Counted from the first letter of the stretch, positions 1-13,860 are shown. The stretch: DNA of 64,000 nucleotides from Solenopsis invicta (GCF_016802725.1 NC_052665.1:2852001-2916000); one strand, 5' to 3'. Numbers and translations are program-made. Notes: a model not told the origin generated them from the sequence alone.

Positions 1-18
1 AACATGGTGACGAGAGAA

Positions 19-36
19 GCTTGTCCGCGGACAAGC
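19..36. repeat. 18-bp perfect palindrome
   Basis: GCTTGTCCGCGGACAAGC reads the same on both strands. It lies just before a CT microsatellite. It could be a dimeric protein site or chance; no function is assigned. Confidence 0.8.
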
Positions 37-53
37 GCGGTTGGACAGGTTCC

Positions 54-54
<1 letters not shown>

Positions 55-108
<54 letters not shown>
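55..108. repeat. (CT)n microsatellite
   Basis: About 54 bp of nearly pure CT with one G interruption near position 100. On the minus strand it reads GAGA, the motif bound by insect GAGA factor, but no promoter is evident beside it. Confidence 0.95.
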
Positions 109-394
109 GATATGACCGCTTTACTAAAACGAGCTCATTCAGCGAGCGTCCGCTTTCAAGCTAACGTCATCATGATGTAAAGAACTTAATAGAATGGCCG
201 GTCAATGTATCTGTGTCACTGGCCGAGTTGATAATTTTAATAAAACATTAGCGGCGATATGTATGATTTTAATACGCGTGTATGCAAAAGAGAATACTCG
301 TCTCGAATTTTACAATTGCAAAAAATAAAAAAAGTATTTTTACTCTTTTACAGAGGTAAATTTAACTAAAACAAATCGGCTTTGATTAGTTTTA

Positions 395-641
395 CATTGA
401 AAGAACCATTTTTTTGAAGTATATTAAACTTTTATCAGATACAAATTTGATAATAATTATAATATGTTGAACTGTTAAAATAATCATGTTGAACTCAACC
501 TGGTTACTAGAATATCAAAACATTTTCTGAAGCATTATCACAATGCTTCAGTCTGCTACATCATTATTTTGATAACCCAACATAATTATTTTCAGCAACG
601 GTCAAATTTTTATACATTTCAACAAATGAATTCTTTTCGTG
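395..641. mobile_element. Palindromic MITE-like element, copy 1
   Basis: The left end (CATTGAAAGAACC...) matches the reverse complement of the right end (CACGAAAAGAATTC...) imperfectly over about 38 bp. The centre holds a perfect 10-bp stem with a 5-nt loop, CTGAAGCATT / AATGCTTCAG, at 527-551, flanked by further inverted matches (ATCAAAA / TTTTGAT). The whole piece can fold into one long hairpin, as non-autonomous inverted-repeat transposons do. It has no coding potential and no certain target duplication. The left end is related to the element at 718-956. Confidence 0.6.
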
Positions 642-717
642 CTGTCAGAAAATAATTACATGCTGATGTAACGTTAAATCAACCTCAAATTTTTTAAAAA
701 TTCGTTTTTACAAGTCA

Positions 718-956
718 CACACTGAAAGAACGGTTTCGCTGAAATATCTAAAAATTTATTTCAATACAGATTTAAAAATAATTTTAGACCATAAAAATAA
801 TTTTGTGGGTTACTCAAGCATGACGAGCAATGCTGCAAACAGTTTTGATATTCTGACAAACAATTTAGACAATTTTTTTTACAGTCCAACAAAACTATTT
901 TTAGATCTATATGTAGCTAAATTTTTAGATATTTTAACAAAATCGTTTTTTCCGTG
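718..956. mobile_element. Palindromic MITE-like element, copy 2
   Basis: The left end starts CACTGAAAGAACGG. The reverse complement of the right end starts CACGGAAAAAACGA. The two match imperfectly over about 40 bp and share ATATCTAAAAATTTA. The left 55 bp also resembles the left end of 395-641 in direct orientation, so two related insertions sit side by side. An apparent 62-codon open frame inside it is a by-product of the AT-rich sequence. Confidence 0.6.
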
Positions 957-1488
957 TATATCATATATACTAATAATAAAAGATTCTCAATAACGTTAAG
1001 TGATACGAAGTACTATCACAGACAGTCTTTATCAGCTTCAAGTATCATACTCTATAGGAAGCACTTTATACGTGCGATGTCCAATTGCGTTTCACCGGAT
1101 ATAAATCATCGGAAACATCGCGTTCGTCGACGTTTGTTGAACACTATATATTTATAGCACATATTGCGTAACGATAACTTTTGAAAGCAATGCATATTTA
1201 TAAGCAACCGACACAAGTGCATTTGTACACTTTTTTTATATCTAGAACTAGAATTGCGTCAAAAAGTTACCAGAAGTTAGCACCTTAAGAAGTGGTCGAT
1301 TAAAATTTGCATTATATCTCAAATACTTCGAGTCGTCCCTCATATTTCTAAACTTTTCCTAAACGAATAATTTTTCAAAACTTTTTTAACATTTTGATGT
1401 CATTTCTGTTAAATTTTTAAATTGGTTCAGTCGTGAAACCAAGAGAAAAAACTAATTGCAATTACCATAATAATCTAACTATATACAC
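957..1488. other. AT-rich spacer without recognised feature
   Basis: AT-rich noncoding DNA between two inverted-repeat elements. I see no gene, RNA or clear repeat. A short GC-richer patch near 1070-1140 contains CpGs but no convincing exon. Confidence 0.5.
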
Positions 1489-1680
1489 TGAGAAAAAATT
1501 TACTAAAATTTAAAAAATACGTTCACAGTTGTATGCAAATATATGGTTTACTAAAATTAAGGAAAATATACTAAAAAAAAAAGAAAATTTTTCTCAATTT
1601 TTGTAAACTATGTGTTTGCGTATAACTGTTAATGCATTTTTAAAATTTAATTAGTAAATTTTGTTTATTGTAATTTACAA
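1489..1680. mobile_element. Palindromic MITE-like element, CACTGAGAAAAA type
   Basis: It opens with CACTGAGAAAAAATTTACT. The arms at about 1497-1552 and 1604-1663 are imperfect reverse complements (for example CAGTTGTATGCAAA against CAGTTATACGCAAA) around an A-rich loop of about 50 bp. It is noncoding. The right limit is approximate, because the right terminus has drifted from the left one. Confidence 0.6.
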
Positions 1681-2030
1681 TCATTTTCAGTGCCAGCTAT
1701 ACATTTGTAACTATTCTAACCACGAAATTATAGCTTTAGTTATTATTATTATACAAATGGTAAACAAATAATTATGTTCATTATAATTGCGATTTCTCAA
1801 CAAAAATGTTTATTTTATTTTTATTATTTATATCTTAATATTTTATTAATATTTAAAATTATTAAATCTTATAGTAATATGTTTTCATAATTAATACAAC
1901 TATACATATAAGGTTATAATTACTAACATTATAGCAATAACAATCATAAAAATAAAGCTCTTAATCATAATTATTTTATCATACAATTGCAGTTACGAAT
2001 ATCGAACATTTTTCTCTCAATGTAACTTTC
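1681..2030. other. AT-rich spacer
   Basis: Strongly AT-rich DNA with TTATTATT runs. No gene or element is recognised. Confidence 0.5.
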
Positions 2031-2720
2031 AAACCGGAACTTTAAAAACGCGGGTTTAAAGTGAAATCAGCGAGTAACTCGTATTGTTAACGTAACCAAT
2101 CATATGCGCCACGACAAGGAGCGTGTCTTTTTCCATGTGCATCAGGCGTCGATTGGTTTAAATCACGATACACCTCGCGACTTCGCTAACGCGCGGTCGC
2201 GGCACGGTCATCGGCGGCGTTGGCGGTCCGCAAATTACAGACTTCGTTAGAATCCCCGTTATCTCGATACCTCATCTCGCGCCGCGGGAATTATAAAAAC
2301 AATTCAGATTTATACCTTACGGCTTATCACGCCGGAGAAAGTTATCTACGTGCGCACGGCACGAGTGCGGGCCGCGCCGCGCCGTTACCTCGCGTTCGTT
2401 CCTCGTTGCGGAAACGGGGCCCGATAAATCTCGTCGAAGAATGGTTTTGTTTCCACTAAAGATTACAGACGTTCGATAAAAAGTCATTGTACGGGAGAAA
2501 ATCGAGGGGTTCCCGATTATCGTGAGAACGAAATTGTGTGCGCGCATCTCTCCGTAATAGTAGTTACTTTACCCGTCGACGTCCATGATTTCTCATTGAA
2601 CCGTACATTAAGGATAATGCCGAGAGCGACTGAAATCACGTTGAACGACAGGAAAAGTTATGATTCTCTGATCGCAGGAAGTTAACGTGATAATATACGG
2701 AAAAGTGTCTTTCTTTTTTT
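2031..2720. other. CpG-rich block
   Basis: Composition changes abruptly from AT-rich to a CpG-dense segment, most GC-rich at about 2165-2430. It holds short open frames on both strands that overlap and resemble nothing I recognise. It may be regulatory DNA or a noncoding exon; the sequence alone does not decide. Confidence 0.35.
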
Positions 2721-3250
2721 TTCCAGCGCTTCTGATTCCAATGTTTGCTTTTCTACTTTTACCGAATTTTATCAGATTTTCTGATTGTCAAGCACATTAA
2801 AATATTTACCAGCATGAACATATTACAGCGTTGTTAATAAGCGAAATAATGTATGATGATTGAACTTCAGAAAAGACATAAGAAAAAAAGAACAGAAATA
2901 AAAAAAAGTTTCGGTAGAATGGAAATATTACATTTTTCGACAAATTAATAACATAAGTATTAATTAATTATACTTTATATTTTTAATTATTTTTATTCAT
3001 AAATTCAATACTTTTAAAGATAATGCAATTTAGGACTCACAGATATGATTTATTCGACCTATTGCCGAAATCCTTTTGCAGTATGTTGCTAAAAGGTTAT
3101 AATAAATAAATTTGTCACTGATAAATAGTTAAACATTAGTAATAGATATTTGAAACATCAAACTGTAATTTCCAACGTTTATTTGCATAAATCAGTTCCA
3201 AATTGCAAATGTAATCGAAAATATATTTCAAGTGGTATGCATTTGGCAAC

Positions 3251-3255
<5 letters not shown>
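2721..3255. other. AT-rich spacer
   Basis: AT-rich noncoding DNA with homopolymer runs. Nothing recognisable. Confidence 0.45.

Positions 3256-3317
<62 letters not shown>
3256..3317. repeat. Compound (CT)n-(TA)n microsatellite
   Basis: About 40 bp of CT repeats pass directly into about 20 bp of TA repeats. Open frames across it encode Leu-Ser or Tyr-Ile repeats and are not genes. Confidence 0.95.
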
Positions 3318-5335
3318 GGTACATAAAATTAAAAATAAAATTCTTAACGAATCTGACGCAAATTGTAAATTGTCTAAAGTGGGCCTTTTAGCCGCCGTGT
3401 ATCATAAACCTACAAATTCATCCGAGTAATTGATAATCGTAAACGTAGTCACAATTGTGCGACTTCGAATCGTGGCAATTATAACTGTATACACCCTAAC
3501 GAGTGGTATTCGCGTATAAAAATCACGTGTGTGCGTATACGCGAATGTGCTGAATGCATTGCATTTACCGCGGCTCGTTACCGTACTGCGTTGCCCGAGA
3601 AGAACGTTCGCCGAGAGGTGACTTTAATCTGGATTCCGCGCGAGCGACGGATATACACGCGTATCATGACTTCTGTAAGATCGCGTGAACGTCGTCGAAC
3701 GTTGAACCGCTCCGATCTGACATAAGCGCGCAATAACTACGACCTTAATTCGCTTGGCCAGCATCCAAACCGCGAGGCTCATACACGCGAGCAGACGCAC
3801 GCAACTTTTAAGTTGATAATCTCGCGATTCACGTACAGCAAACGGTGCACAATACGGGGAAGAAATGCTCAAGAGGGACACGCGGTGAATAAGGACCGCG
3901 ACCTGAAGAACGGATCCGTGCACTCGATCGCGGTCGAGTCGTAACGCGAGTACGTGCAACAGAGTACGTGCAACATGACGCGGCGTACACATACGCGGAT
4001 ACGTGCGCGCGGAATGCAAGTCTGAAATACTGTATGCCTCGCAACCGCGCGCGCGGCGCGCAGAATAGGAGGTGGACAAGGGGATGAGGATGAGGATGAA
4101 GGGGACAGCCCACGCGCCTCAATAACGATCACGATGCGCCCGTTGCCGTGCGCCGCACTAGCCCCGAGCAACGAGTACGAAGACAATGGCCGTAAATACT
4201 GGATGCGAGATGCTCGTCATCGTACGGGGAAGCGAGGTATAATTCACAATGGATGTATCTCTTTTAAATCGCGCGAAAGCGTAAAAGCTCATCGTGCGCC
4301 CGGCCGGCCCGCAGCGTTCGCCACCGCGCCGATGCGCTATCGCGACTGAACCCTGACCGAATTCTTTCACCGTTTGCGCGACTTTTCCGCGGGCTTTTAC
4401 ATGAAAACGAGCCGGCGGAAAGACGCGACTGGAACCGGCGACCGGTTAAAAACCGGCCGGAAACCACGGACTGGACGTTGCGATTAAACCCACGTCGATC
4501 TCCGCCGCTCGTGAACGGCGATAACATCTATTCAGCCTCAGGAATTCGAATCCATTTCGCGTCTCCGAAAACGCTGGCTCGTGGCTTTAAATCCCTTTGA
4601 TGGATTTCGACCAGATCCCATTTCCTTTGGCGCTGGGGCACGTGACAATTAATGCTACATATTCTGTACGTCGGCTGTACTCTTACGTCGTTTGCCGATT
4701 TGCAAATGGGAACGGGTAACGTTGCGAATCCAGATGTTGATAGCGTCGATCTGGAGAAACTGTGAAAGGGCACACGGCGATAAATCAAGCTTTCTGACGC
4801 ATTAACGATAATGTTGAATAAAATCAGCTATTTAGCGAGTGACTATCTTGGAGCGTTGCCCCGTGCGTAAACTCGCGCAATTGTCTCACTCGTCGCGGTC
4901 ATTAAAATCCCATTAGGAGAGTGCGAATTTTCAGGAATGCGTCCGATCCCCGGCGCGCGGCGCGAAATTGGAATAATCAACGCGATTGTATTAGCCGTAT
5001 AACGCGCCGAGTTCCTATTCCCCTTTGCGTATTTGCGTAATTCGAGTGATTTCATCAAACAGCCCAGCGAATCGCACCGAAAATCACTCGCTCATTTTTA
5101 CTCGTTAACGATTCGCTCAAGACAGAAAAGTTACTTCGCGGCGTCTTGATCGCGCCATCTCACCATCTCACCTCTTCAACACGTTAATAAGGATGTCGAC
5201 CGTTCCTCCAACCCGTCCAGTAATCCCGAAGATTAATTACGTTGTGAGTTACGGGGGTTCAGGTTAGCATTATAGAGACTATTCTAGCTATTCTGCGGTG
5301 GCTAACTGCGAAATAATCATACGTTCGAGCACTCG

Positions 5336-5365
5336 GCGCTCGCTCGCTCGCTCTCTTGCTCGCTT
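5336..5365. repeat. (CGCT)n / CTCG-rich simple repeat
   Basis: GCTCGCTCGCTCGCTC with a degenerate continuation. A GGCG/GGGC repeat follows about 55 bp downstream near 5416-5434. Confidence 0.85.
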
Positions 5366-5690
5366 GATGGTTTGATTGTGAGAGAGAGCGCGAAATTTGG
5401 CCGGACTGACAGACAGGCGGGCGGGCGGGCGGGAGAGAGGCAGCGTACCTACTCTTTTTCTAAGCGCCCCGCGCTGGAATACCGAATCCCGTCGGCGACG
5501 AACACACTACATTACATGAAACAAAGGAGACGCGCCGCTGAATGTGCGAACGTGAAAAGTGTCTGTCTTCCAGAATGCGCCGTTTGTTCCCGGTTTTCGT
5601 CGCGTCGTTTCAGCGCTTTCACCCCGCGAATGCAAGACTTCGTGAATAAAGCATTGTTCGGTTTCCACCCTTTACCCTCCCTCATTCTCC

Positions 5691-5691
<1 letters not shown>

Positions 5692-5727
<36 letters not shown>
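5692..5727. repeat. (CT)n microsatellite
   Basis: About 36 bp of CT repeats with one CCC interruption, inside a longer pyrimidine-rich tract at about 5650-5760. Confidence 0.95.
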
Positions 5728-7000
5728 ATTCTGTTTCTTTTTTTCTCTCTTTCCTTCATTCAAACACGCTCAACGTCGACAGAAATCATAGAAGTCTGCA
5801 AATGGAATCGCGGGTTCTGTCGTATACGCTTAAACAAACGCGTCTACATTGTGCCTAAACGAGTCGGGGCGAGTTTAAATGAATTCCACATGTGCTCGTC
5901 CGACATCGGATTTTCGACGGCTATGTGTATATTCGCGCGAGTCTCTCGCGGCGATGTTCGTTTTTGACGCTGGCACGTCAATTCGACCGTCGTTCGCATT
6001 TCCGTCGTAATAATCCATCCTCTGCGCGCGAGAAGCACAACAGACGCCGCGCGTTAAATGCACGGTCCCTCCGCTTACAGCGCGTCAAGAGAAAGCAAGA
6101 AAAAAAAAGAAGAGCTTTACATTTCACTCGGCACTCGGTAGTCGAGATTGCTGGCCAAACTGCGAACGCATGTTAATGCGAGTCCGACGGACGAGTTCGA
6201 CTCGGCCGGCTCCGGCAAAATCGTCGAGTGTAAACGTGTGAGCGAATGTCGCGCTCATTACGTCCGTAAAATTGAATAATACGACCGCGAGGCGCTGAAA
6301 GGGAACGTCACGTCATGGGAAAAACCCGGTGCGTGGCTCCTCGTCGCTTCGCGACGACTTATCATCGCGGACAACGTTATTTATTAGCGCGCTAAACGCG
6401 TCCGGCCTCCACGCGCGAGATTTTTCACCGTTATCGACGTTCATCACCGGGTCCGGGGCCGGTCACGACTGTGGACCGAGAACAAAGGTGCGCTTTCCGT
6501 TATCCGCGGCGCTGCGGCCCGCCAGCGGACGTGATTACGACTTGCGTACGGCTTAAGACATCAACCTATTCTCCCGACGCGCGCCTGGCCTCGCGCTTTA
6601 TCTCCCAGCTCGAATCCATTCGTCATTCGGCCGTGGACACTGTTCCGCGGATGCACCGACAAACGATGCCATTAACTCGGCTAAAAATGCCCGTAACCTG
6701 AAATTAAAAGGCGACGTGGTGATTTGCACCTGCAGTCAGGGCTCGCGCACGCTCGAAATAAATATACGTCGTCTCGCGAAATAAAGTTCACGATGCGTTG
6801 ACGATGAAATGCCTATTATCCTGAATAGGGCTGCCACTTCCCGTAAAATGAACAGTCGTCACGGCGGTTAAGTCATCGTTATTCGTAGCCCGAAGCCCAA
6901 CGATCTCGCGTCTCGTAAGAGTCGCGTAATGTTGTCCTCGCAAATACAAATAGTAGTTAGTTCGGAGTAATTTAGTCACGATGCTGTCGGTGTGATTATA

Positions 7001-10000
7001 TACTCGTAAGAAAGTACATTACTCATAGACTTGACCCCCTTGCGCGCTTCGTAGGCGAGTTGTCTCGATTCTGTGATTCATAGATAGACATCTCACGTTT
7101 CTTCTAGTGCTCGAAACGTCAGACGATTGAATAGTTCGAACAGTTCGAAGATATGTTCGAACTTTTTAAACTCATTTTAGATACAAAAGTGGGAAGTTAT
7201 TATAATTCAAACCTAAATTTTATAAAATGTTATAATAGTAACATTGTGTATATATTAAATATACAAATTAATTTGACGCACAATTTGTTGTCTTATAAAT
7301 CCATTTATAAATTAAATATTTTCATGTTCTTTTGCAATTTGCAAGTGGATATCTACGTTTTCAAAATACTATGCAGAGTGGTTCTTTAGTACTTGAAAAG
7401 ATTTTAAATTTTAAAAAACGATTTCTCACACTAATTCAAAAACTTTATATGATTATATTGACACAGCTTACAAGGGAACACAGCCAAATGTCTCACCTTC
7501 TGATTTTAATGAACTTTGAATATGTTAAAATATACAAAAATAAAAGATACGTATTTTTTTATCAGTGCTGTGTCACACATGAAGAGGGTGGAAACACTTC
7601 CTAGTTTCAAAGATACAGAGTGTTAAAGTTGAAGAACACTTTATTTTTTCCAAAATTTCGAAAATGACTCAGATTATTTTCATGTTTTTTAAACATACAA
7701 AGTTTCATCAAAACAATTTGAGTGATTTTTGAAATTTTTGGAAAGAACGAAATTTTTCCTTGGTAAAACAGACATCACTTCACAAAACAGCAGTGAGCAC
7801 GTCCGAAAAATATAAGCATCTGAGATACTGCACTTTTTCACATTTTATTAAAAAATAATGCTAATAAAGCCACGGGAATAATTTGTTCTGTCTTCTTAAA
7901 TGAAAATGCTGACTCTTACACCGTGTAAAAAGTAGTATTGAAGGTTTCAGAGTTTTAGATATTTTCTTCTGCAGCATGACAACATTCGGTTACAAACCGT
8001 AAAGAAGATGAAAGGTGTCATCTATGCTTTGAGCTAGAAAATTCTCCTTTATGAGGATTTTTCTTCGAACTTAACCTCATCGGATTATCATCTATTCCGG
8101 TCGCCTTACCATCGTCTGACTGATACAGGCTTAAGACAGTAGAAAAGATAAAAAAAAACTCTCCAAAACTTTATCGATTAAAAAACCAACTTTTTTCCGC
8201 AAGGGTATTCAGAGCTGCTCGATAAACGGAACAAAGTTATAGAGAATAATTGAAATTGTTTCAAACATTAAACCTTTATTTGGTGATTGTAAATAATAAC
8301 TTTGAATTTTATGAAAAAAGACTTTGAATTAATACAATAAAAAATTCAAAATTATGTACAATTAGAATAAAAATGATAAATAAGATAAAAAATAGAAAAT
8401 AAAAAATAATACTTTTTTATACAAAGATGCATCTTTAAAGAAACATATTACAAATATATAAAATTTATTTAAAAATTAAGAAATTAATAACGTACTTTTT
8501 AAAAAACTTTAAAAATTTATATAAAACTTAAATTTATAATTAATATAAAGATTAATGTTTATTTATATTTGTCATGCATTTACACATTAACCGTTTCAAA
8601 GTGTTTGAAGAAGGGAAGTTATTGATAAATGTGCATTTTTAATATCTTTTCTTTTGCATATTACAATATTACATTGTGTTTCATTATTGTGAGATTTGTT
8701 GAATAATTTTACATATATTTGAATAATTCCATACTTTTATCATTTTTATATAATTTTATAAAATAAGAAACTTGTGAAAAATGCTTTACTGTCCGAATTA
8801 TTCAAATTTCAAACAACGGCATTAATAGACCGATCACTGTTTAAGATCAAATTGTCCGAAATATATGTTTATTAAATATTACCCGAAAACAAAATGGGAT
8901 GCCGGTATTGGCGACATTCCTCTACATTTAAAAATTATAATACACTAGACAACAAAATTATCGCAACACTCATTTATATCAAAATTTTGAACTACTTCAA
9001 ATAATCATAACTTCGTTAAAAATGATTGTACTTGAAAGTTTTTTTTTTTTTTTTTTTAAGTCTACTTTAAGGTGCATTTGGCCAATTTTGAATTTCTGCT
9101 TTCCTTCTTCCATCGTTCCTTTAAAGATAAAGACGTGTTTTATTTCCAAATACTTGCACAGTTTGACGCACTCCATGGGGTAGGATAAATTTTTTTTCGC
9201 AAATGTCACAATACCACAAACCACCATAAAATTTGGAGTTTTCCCTGTAAATTAAAAAAAATCAAGTTTGTACGATTTTTTTTCAAAGAGTTAAGATGTA
9301 TCAAAGTCATATATGCGTTTTTGTCAGTTACTTATTTTTATTATCATCTATTTTTGAATAATGAAATTAAAATTACATTTTATTCGGAATATTGTTTATT
9401 TTTAATTTTGACAAACATATTATTATATACATTCCCGTGGATGGGCACGCAAATTGTAAAGCCATCAATTATTAAGAGTATAATAGACATGTCATGTATA
9501 TTAAATTCTTAAATGCTTAGAAGATCGCACGAAAAAAAGCGCGTCATTAATAATAATTTTTTTATTACATGCTGGTAACTTATGTAGTGTCAGCAACTTT
9601 TTCTCTCTAGTCTTTAGTTCTTGTAAATTTTGTATATTCTATTCAAGATAATTTTCCAAAATAATTAAATAATATTGCCACAGACTCATACAGAGAGACT
9701 GATGCAAACTAGTGAAGATATTCGTTATTCCTTGGATATAATTAATATCTTCGAAAAATATATTACTGCCTAGAGGATAAAACTAAAATATTGCGTTTTG
9801 CAAAGAGACGTGCTTATTGTTTGAAACTAAATTAATAACTGAACGTTAAATAAAGTAAATCCGATTAAATTAACAGAACACATAGAAAGAAATGTCAAAT
9901 TATAAATAATAAGTAAATAAATACATAAATAAGAACAGAGAAGTCGAACTGTGTCAATGTCAAACTGTGTTTAGCAGTAAAAACTGTCAAACATTTTAAA

Positions 10001-10020
10001 TACTCCAATAATTTGCTCCA
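7001..10020. other. AT-rich valley, probable old repeats
   Basis: About 3 kb of AT-rich DNA with no recognisable gene. Part of it (about 7430-8250) has the patchy composition of degraded dispersed repeats. The segment at 8940-9230 begins with a Tc1-like-looking end (ACTAGACAACAAAATTATCG) and has a poly-T run of about 21 at 9038-9058, but no matching opposite end was found. I therefore do not call a specific element. Confidence 0.3.
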
Positions 10021-13000
10021 CAACGCTCTTTCGCGGCGTAGTGAGAGTAGGTGATAGTGGGGAGTTTCGCCAACGAAGCTTCGTTCCATGAAAAAGTAAA
10101 AGGGCCTAGAAACGCAAAGAGGGAAGAAACGCTGTTTTGTTGTTGGCGGAGTAGGGGGTCTTTGCCAGCGAACCTTCGTTGCGTGAAATGGCACCTTTAT
10201 ACGAGTAATAAAATTTCTTCTGGCAATAAGAGTAAATAATAATGCGCGAAACGTTCGCGAAGTGGCCCGGCAATGATAATGGTATAAATTTCATCATGGT
10301 TCTCCCAAGAACAATGGAAGATCCCGATGTGATTACGAGAGCTCAGTTGGCGCTCGCAATTCACGAGTGGCAGAATTGCCGTGCAGGAAAACGCGCAAAA
10401 AGGCCGCCGACCGACGACCGTGAAAGAGGTGGGAACATTAGGATTTATTTGTACGATGGCAGTCATGCGCAACACACATAGTCCGTGGCGCGCGTTATTA
10501 TACCGAATTTTCTGGACCATCGCCAACCTGGAAAAATATGCAAAAGACGTGTTCCACCGTAATCAAAACGGTATCGCCCGGTTATTACGTATCAACACGT
10601 CGGGATGTGCTACCGATTTCTTACGTAGTTAGTTGCTAACGGAAAACTCTAGTACAGAGCCAAGAATACACTAAATTTAAAAAAAGAAGAACAGTAAACG
10701 GCAGCGTTTACCGACGAAAATGCTTCGCGAATGTATATTGCGAATAAGCGCTGAACTCGTTCGGCAAATTCGTGGATTGGTGCCGTGTGGAAGAGAGTCC
10801 CACACATTTGCATTTACCGGATTGTGAAGGCGTCTAGATTAAGACCCACGATGCTCGCGGTAGAATGGAACTACAGTTTTTAACGTCGATTCACTTACGC
10901 CCGCTTCCAATCTACTTGTTTAAACTCGAATGAGTCGCGAAATAAAGAGTATTGAAGCAAGTGGAGCGACGCCTGGTAAAATCAGATTCCTTGTAGCCTT
11001 CGAGGAAGAATAATAATAAGTATTACAGGATTGGCAAATTATACACGTAACATCATAATTACGTACGTCTAGACATTCTAAGTAAATGCTCTGTTTGGTT
11101 TGCTAATTATAGAACAGGAGTAAGTAGCGCTTGCGGCAGTAAGAAAAGGAATTAATGTTGCATACCAGAAAACAAGTACCGGGGAAATGAAGGCGGCCGA
11201 CCCTTTATTTCAGCAGCGTATTCATTTCTGGTACTTTCACGCGTCGAGGCGTGGCATTGCGCTCCGTGGAAGAGACCAAAGAAGGCGAGGAGGTTCCGCG
11301 AAAGGCAGCGGTAATCACGGAAATGATCATAATTTTAACGATGAGACTCGCAGAATCTCGAGATTTCTATGGCAAGAACGGCCATTCCATAGACGAAGGA
11401 AGAAGCAACCGACAGGAAGCACTGAAGGGTGCAATTCGCAAGGGAGGAAGGGACGAAGGAAGAGAGTAATAAAATAGCAAGGTGAGAAATAGCAAGGTGA
11501 GGTGAGAGAACTAGGAAAGTGTAAGAAGACGTTGGGAGGGGCAACAAAAAATTAATTACATTAAGTGGCAGCTAATTACAGATCCACGTTCGAAATGACA
11601 CCCGCTCATGGGAATGAGCTACCGCGTGTAGCAGAACAGCGAATTATTCACGTAGGTCGTCGAGTATTAATTTGAAACGCTTTGAAAGAGCTTTACCTTT
11701 ATTTCTCCCTCCGCAGTTTCTCATTTTCACTGGAAAACGTTTCCGTCCACCTAGGCTCGATATAACATACATCGCTTTTAACTTCCGGAAAGCAGCTGGT
11801 TCGCTTGGAAGTGGCCGAGCATCGAGCAGGAAATTATTAGAACGCGTTTAAAGGAATTTTAGCAGCGCAGATATTAAGACACGGACGAGTGAGTCGGGGA
11901 TATTCAACTAATTGCGCCGAGGATGCCATGATACTCGCGGTACGTTGCATGCAATTGGATGAAACGGCATTAAGAGCGATATAACTTAGTGCAAATTGCT
12001 GCATTGTCAGCACGATGCGAAAACGTGGCGGCGGAATTGCGCGTTTCTACTGGCTCTTTCGGGACCAAAATCATCGGATGTTGAAGCGCCCTGCGTGCAA
12101 CACCGAAGATACAGATAGCAACGAGCGCCGCAGAATCGTGCGCGCGGTACTCCACCATTATTAATCCGTCACGAGCGGTCACGTACGGTCATTATGACGA
12201 AACCCAAGAGCCGTTACAGTCATTTTACTGGTACAGCGAAATTCGTCGCGCGGCGCGGCGTGTCGCCCGGGCGTGATTCGGTAGTGAGGCCGAACAAAAA
12301 TCGTCTGGTTCTTGCAGCGTACATTTATCAAGATCAAAGATTCAAAGGGACAAGATGAATTCCTCGGAGGGAACGTGGCCGGTGGGCCACGCCGCGCCGG
12401 ACGTCGATGTCTACGGAAGACTAACGACTTTCGACGAATAACTGCCGCGCCCGGCGCGAACGTGTCTCGCGTATACTATATACCAATTGCGCGGCGGAAG
12501 CGCGCGACGTCTTTCAGTACACATCGATACGTTTTTGCAATCGTCGCGTCCCGTTGTGGAAAGCGGGAATGCCCAATAGATTCTGGTAAATGAATAGTCA
12601 AGTGATCATCAATCCAGGGATAAAGCTTAAGAAATAAAATGAGGGAAAACGGCGCACACGCACGTGCATACCGTTATCCTCTCTTTTCACCTGCCGAGAA
12701 ATCTATCAACAATTACGATTCTCACGCTATTTCCCGCGCGACAGGCACGATCGGCGTGCGTCGTGAAGCATAACGGCGCGTATTCCACGCGTCGCTGCTC
12801 CTCCCCGACCGAGCACGGAAGTGGCGTCCCATCTCTCGCATGTGCGCGAGCGAGCTTTGTCGTTCTTATTTTGGCGGACGCTCGTTAGCCACTCAACACG
12901 CAACCCAATTTCTTCTTCTCCGCTCTCTCGGCTCGCCGCCGCCGACCGCGCGTGTGCATCCTTCGGCCGCTTTAATCCCTCCGGAAACACGCACGCATTT

Positions 13001-13860
13001 ATTTCGCTTGGAGAGACGTTCGCTCGGATGTGATTCACAATTAAATAAAACTTCAATTAAAACAAAAAAAGAAAGAAAGAGGGAATTTTCCAGACTTTTC
13101 TGATAAATCTGATTGACCAATTACGTCTGATCTATTATACACATCAGATAAATTAACAACAGGCGTGCACATCAATCGGCAGTTAAACACGATGTCCCTC
13201 CTTCGCATGAATCATGCTGAATCATATCATTCTCCCCTTGAGAGCGAGGGTAACAGAATCGTGTACTATCCAGCAGTAATTTCGTGAGCGCGTAAAACCT
13301 TTTTACGATATTTTAATCCGGCAGATTGGCGTCGCTCGGAGATTTGCCTCGCTTCCCCGCTCACGAGTCCAGCGCGTTACCCCCCGTTGGACGAACCCCG
13401 GGGATGGTGGGACCACTCGTCCGCAACACACGCCGTACTGGTGGTACTACCTACGTATCTGGGCGCCGTCCCTCGTACCCGGAGGGATCCCGCGGCGCGC
13501 AATTGACGATGAAATATGTACACCGTAAAAGTGGCGTACTTTATCGGCGCGATGGTGGCCGGTGACTGCGCAGCGCGACTTTCGTTACGCCACGACTTTA
13601 ATTTTGTCGCAATTTAGAGGGGCTACGACCGGAATTAATTGCTCGGTGCACCACTCGCGACTTGCGCCGCGCGCGCATTCGACGTTAAGTCGCGATCTCA
13701 AGCCGTATTCATACTATCCGTGGACGACGCGTGTACGTATATAGCTGAAACCCATAGAGTTGGTTTGTTCCCCGGTTTATTTTGCATCGCCTACGAGCTG
13801 ATATATCAAAGAAGCAGAAACTGAATACCGAAATAATTTCACTAGCACCTGTATGCCGGG
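10021..13860. other. CpG-rich to balanced block
   Basis: Mostly unique-looking DNA. It includes a diverged direct repeat about 92 bp apart, with a CGAA-CTTCGTT core, at about 10066-10096 and 10158-10189. A small tandem duplication, AATAGCAAGGTGAG, occurs near 11474-11505. The GC-rich stretch at 12200-13740 has overlapping short open frames on both strands. No recognised protein, RNA gene or transposon. Confidence 0.35.

Larger units (their letters stand above)
3440..7000. other. Long CpG-rich, repeat-poor block
   Basis: About 3.5 kb of balanced, CpG-rich sequence with no recognisable transposon ends, in contrast to both flanks. Open frames of 60-150 codons occur in several overlapping frames on both strands, which is expected where stop codons are rare, and none resembles a known protein. 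The block contains two small simple repeats, listed separately, and a short tandem duplication of GAGTACGTGCAAC near 3947-3975. It may be conserved regulatory DNA, but no exon can be drawn with confidence. Confidence 0.35.

Noticed and set aside
8940..9230. Tc1/mariner end
   Set aside because: The ACTAGACAACAAAATTATCG start is suggestive, but no inverted partner, TA duplication or transposase fragment was found.
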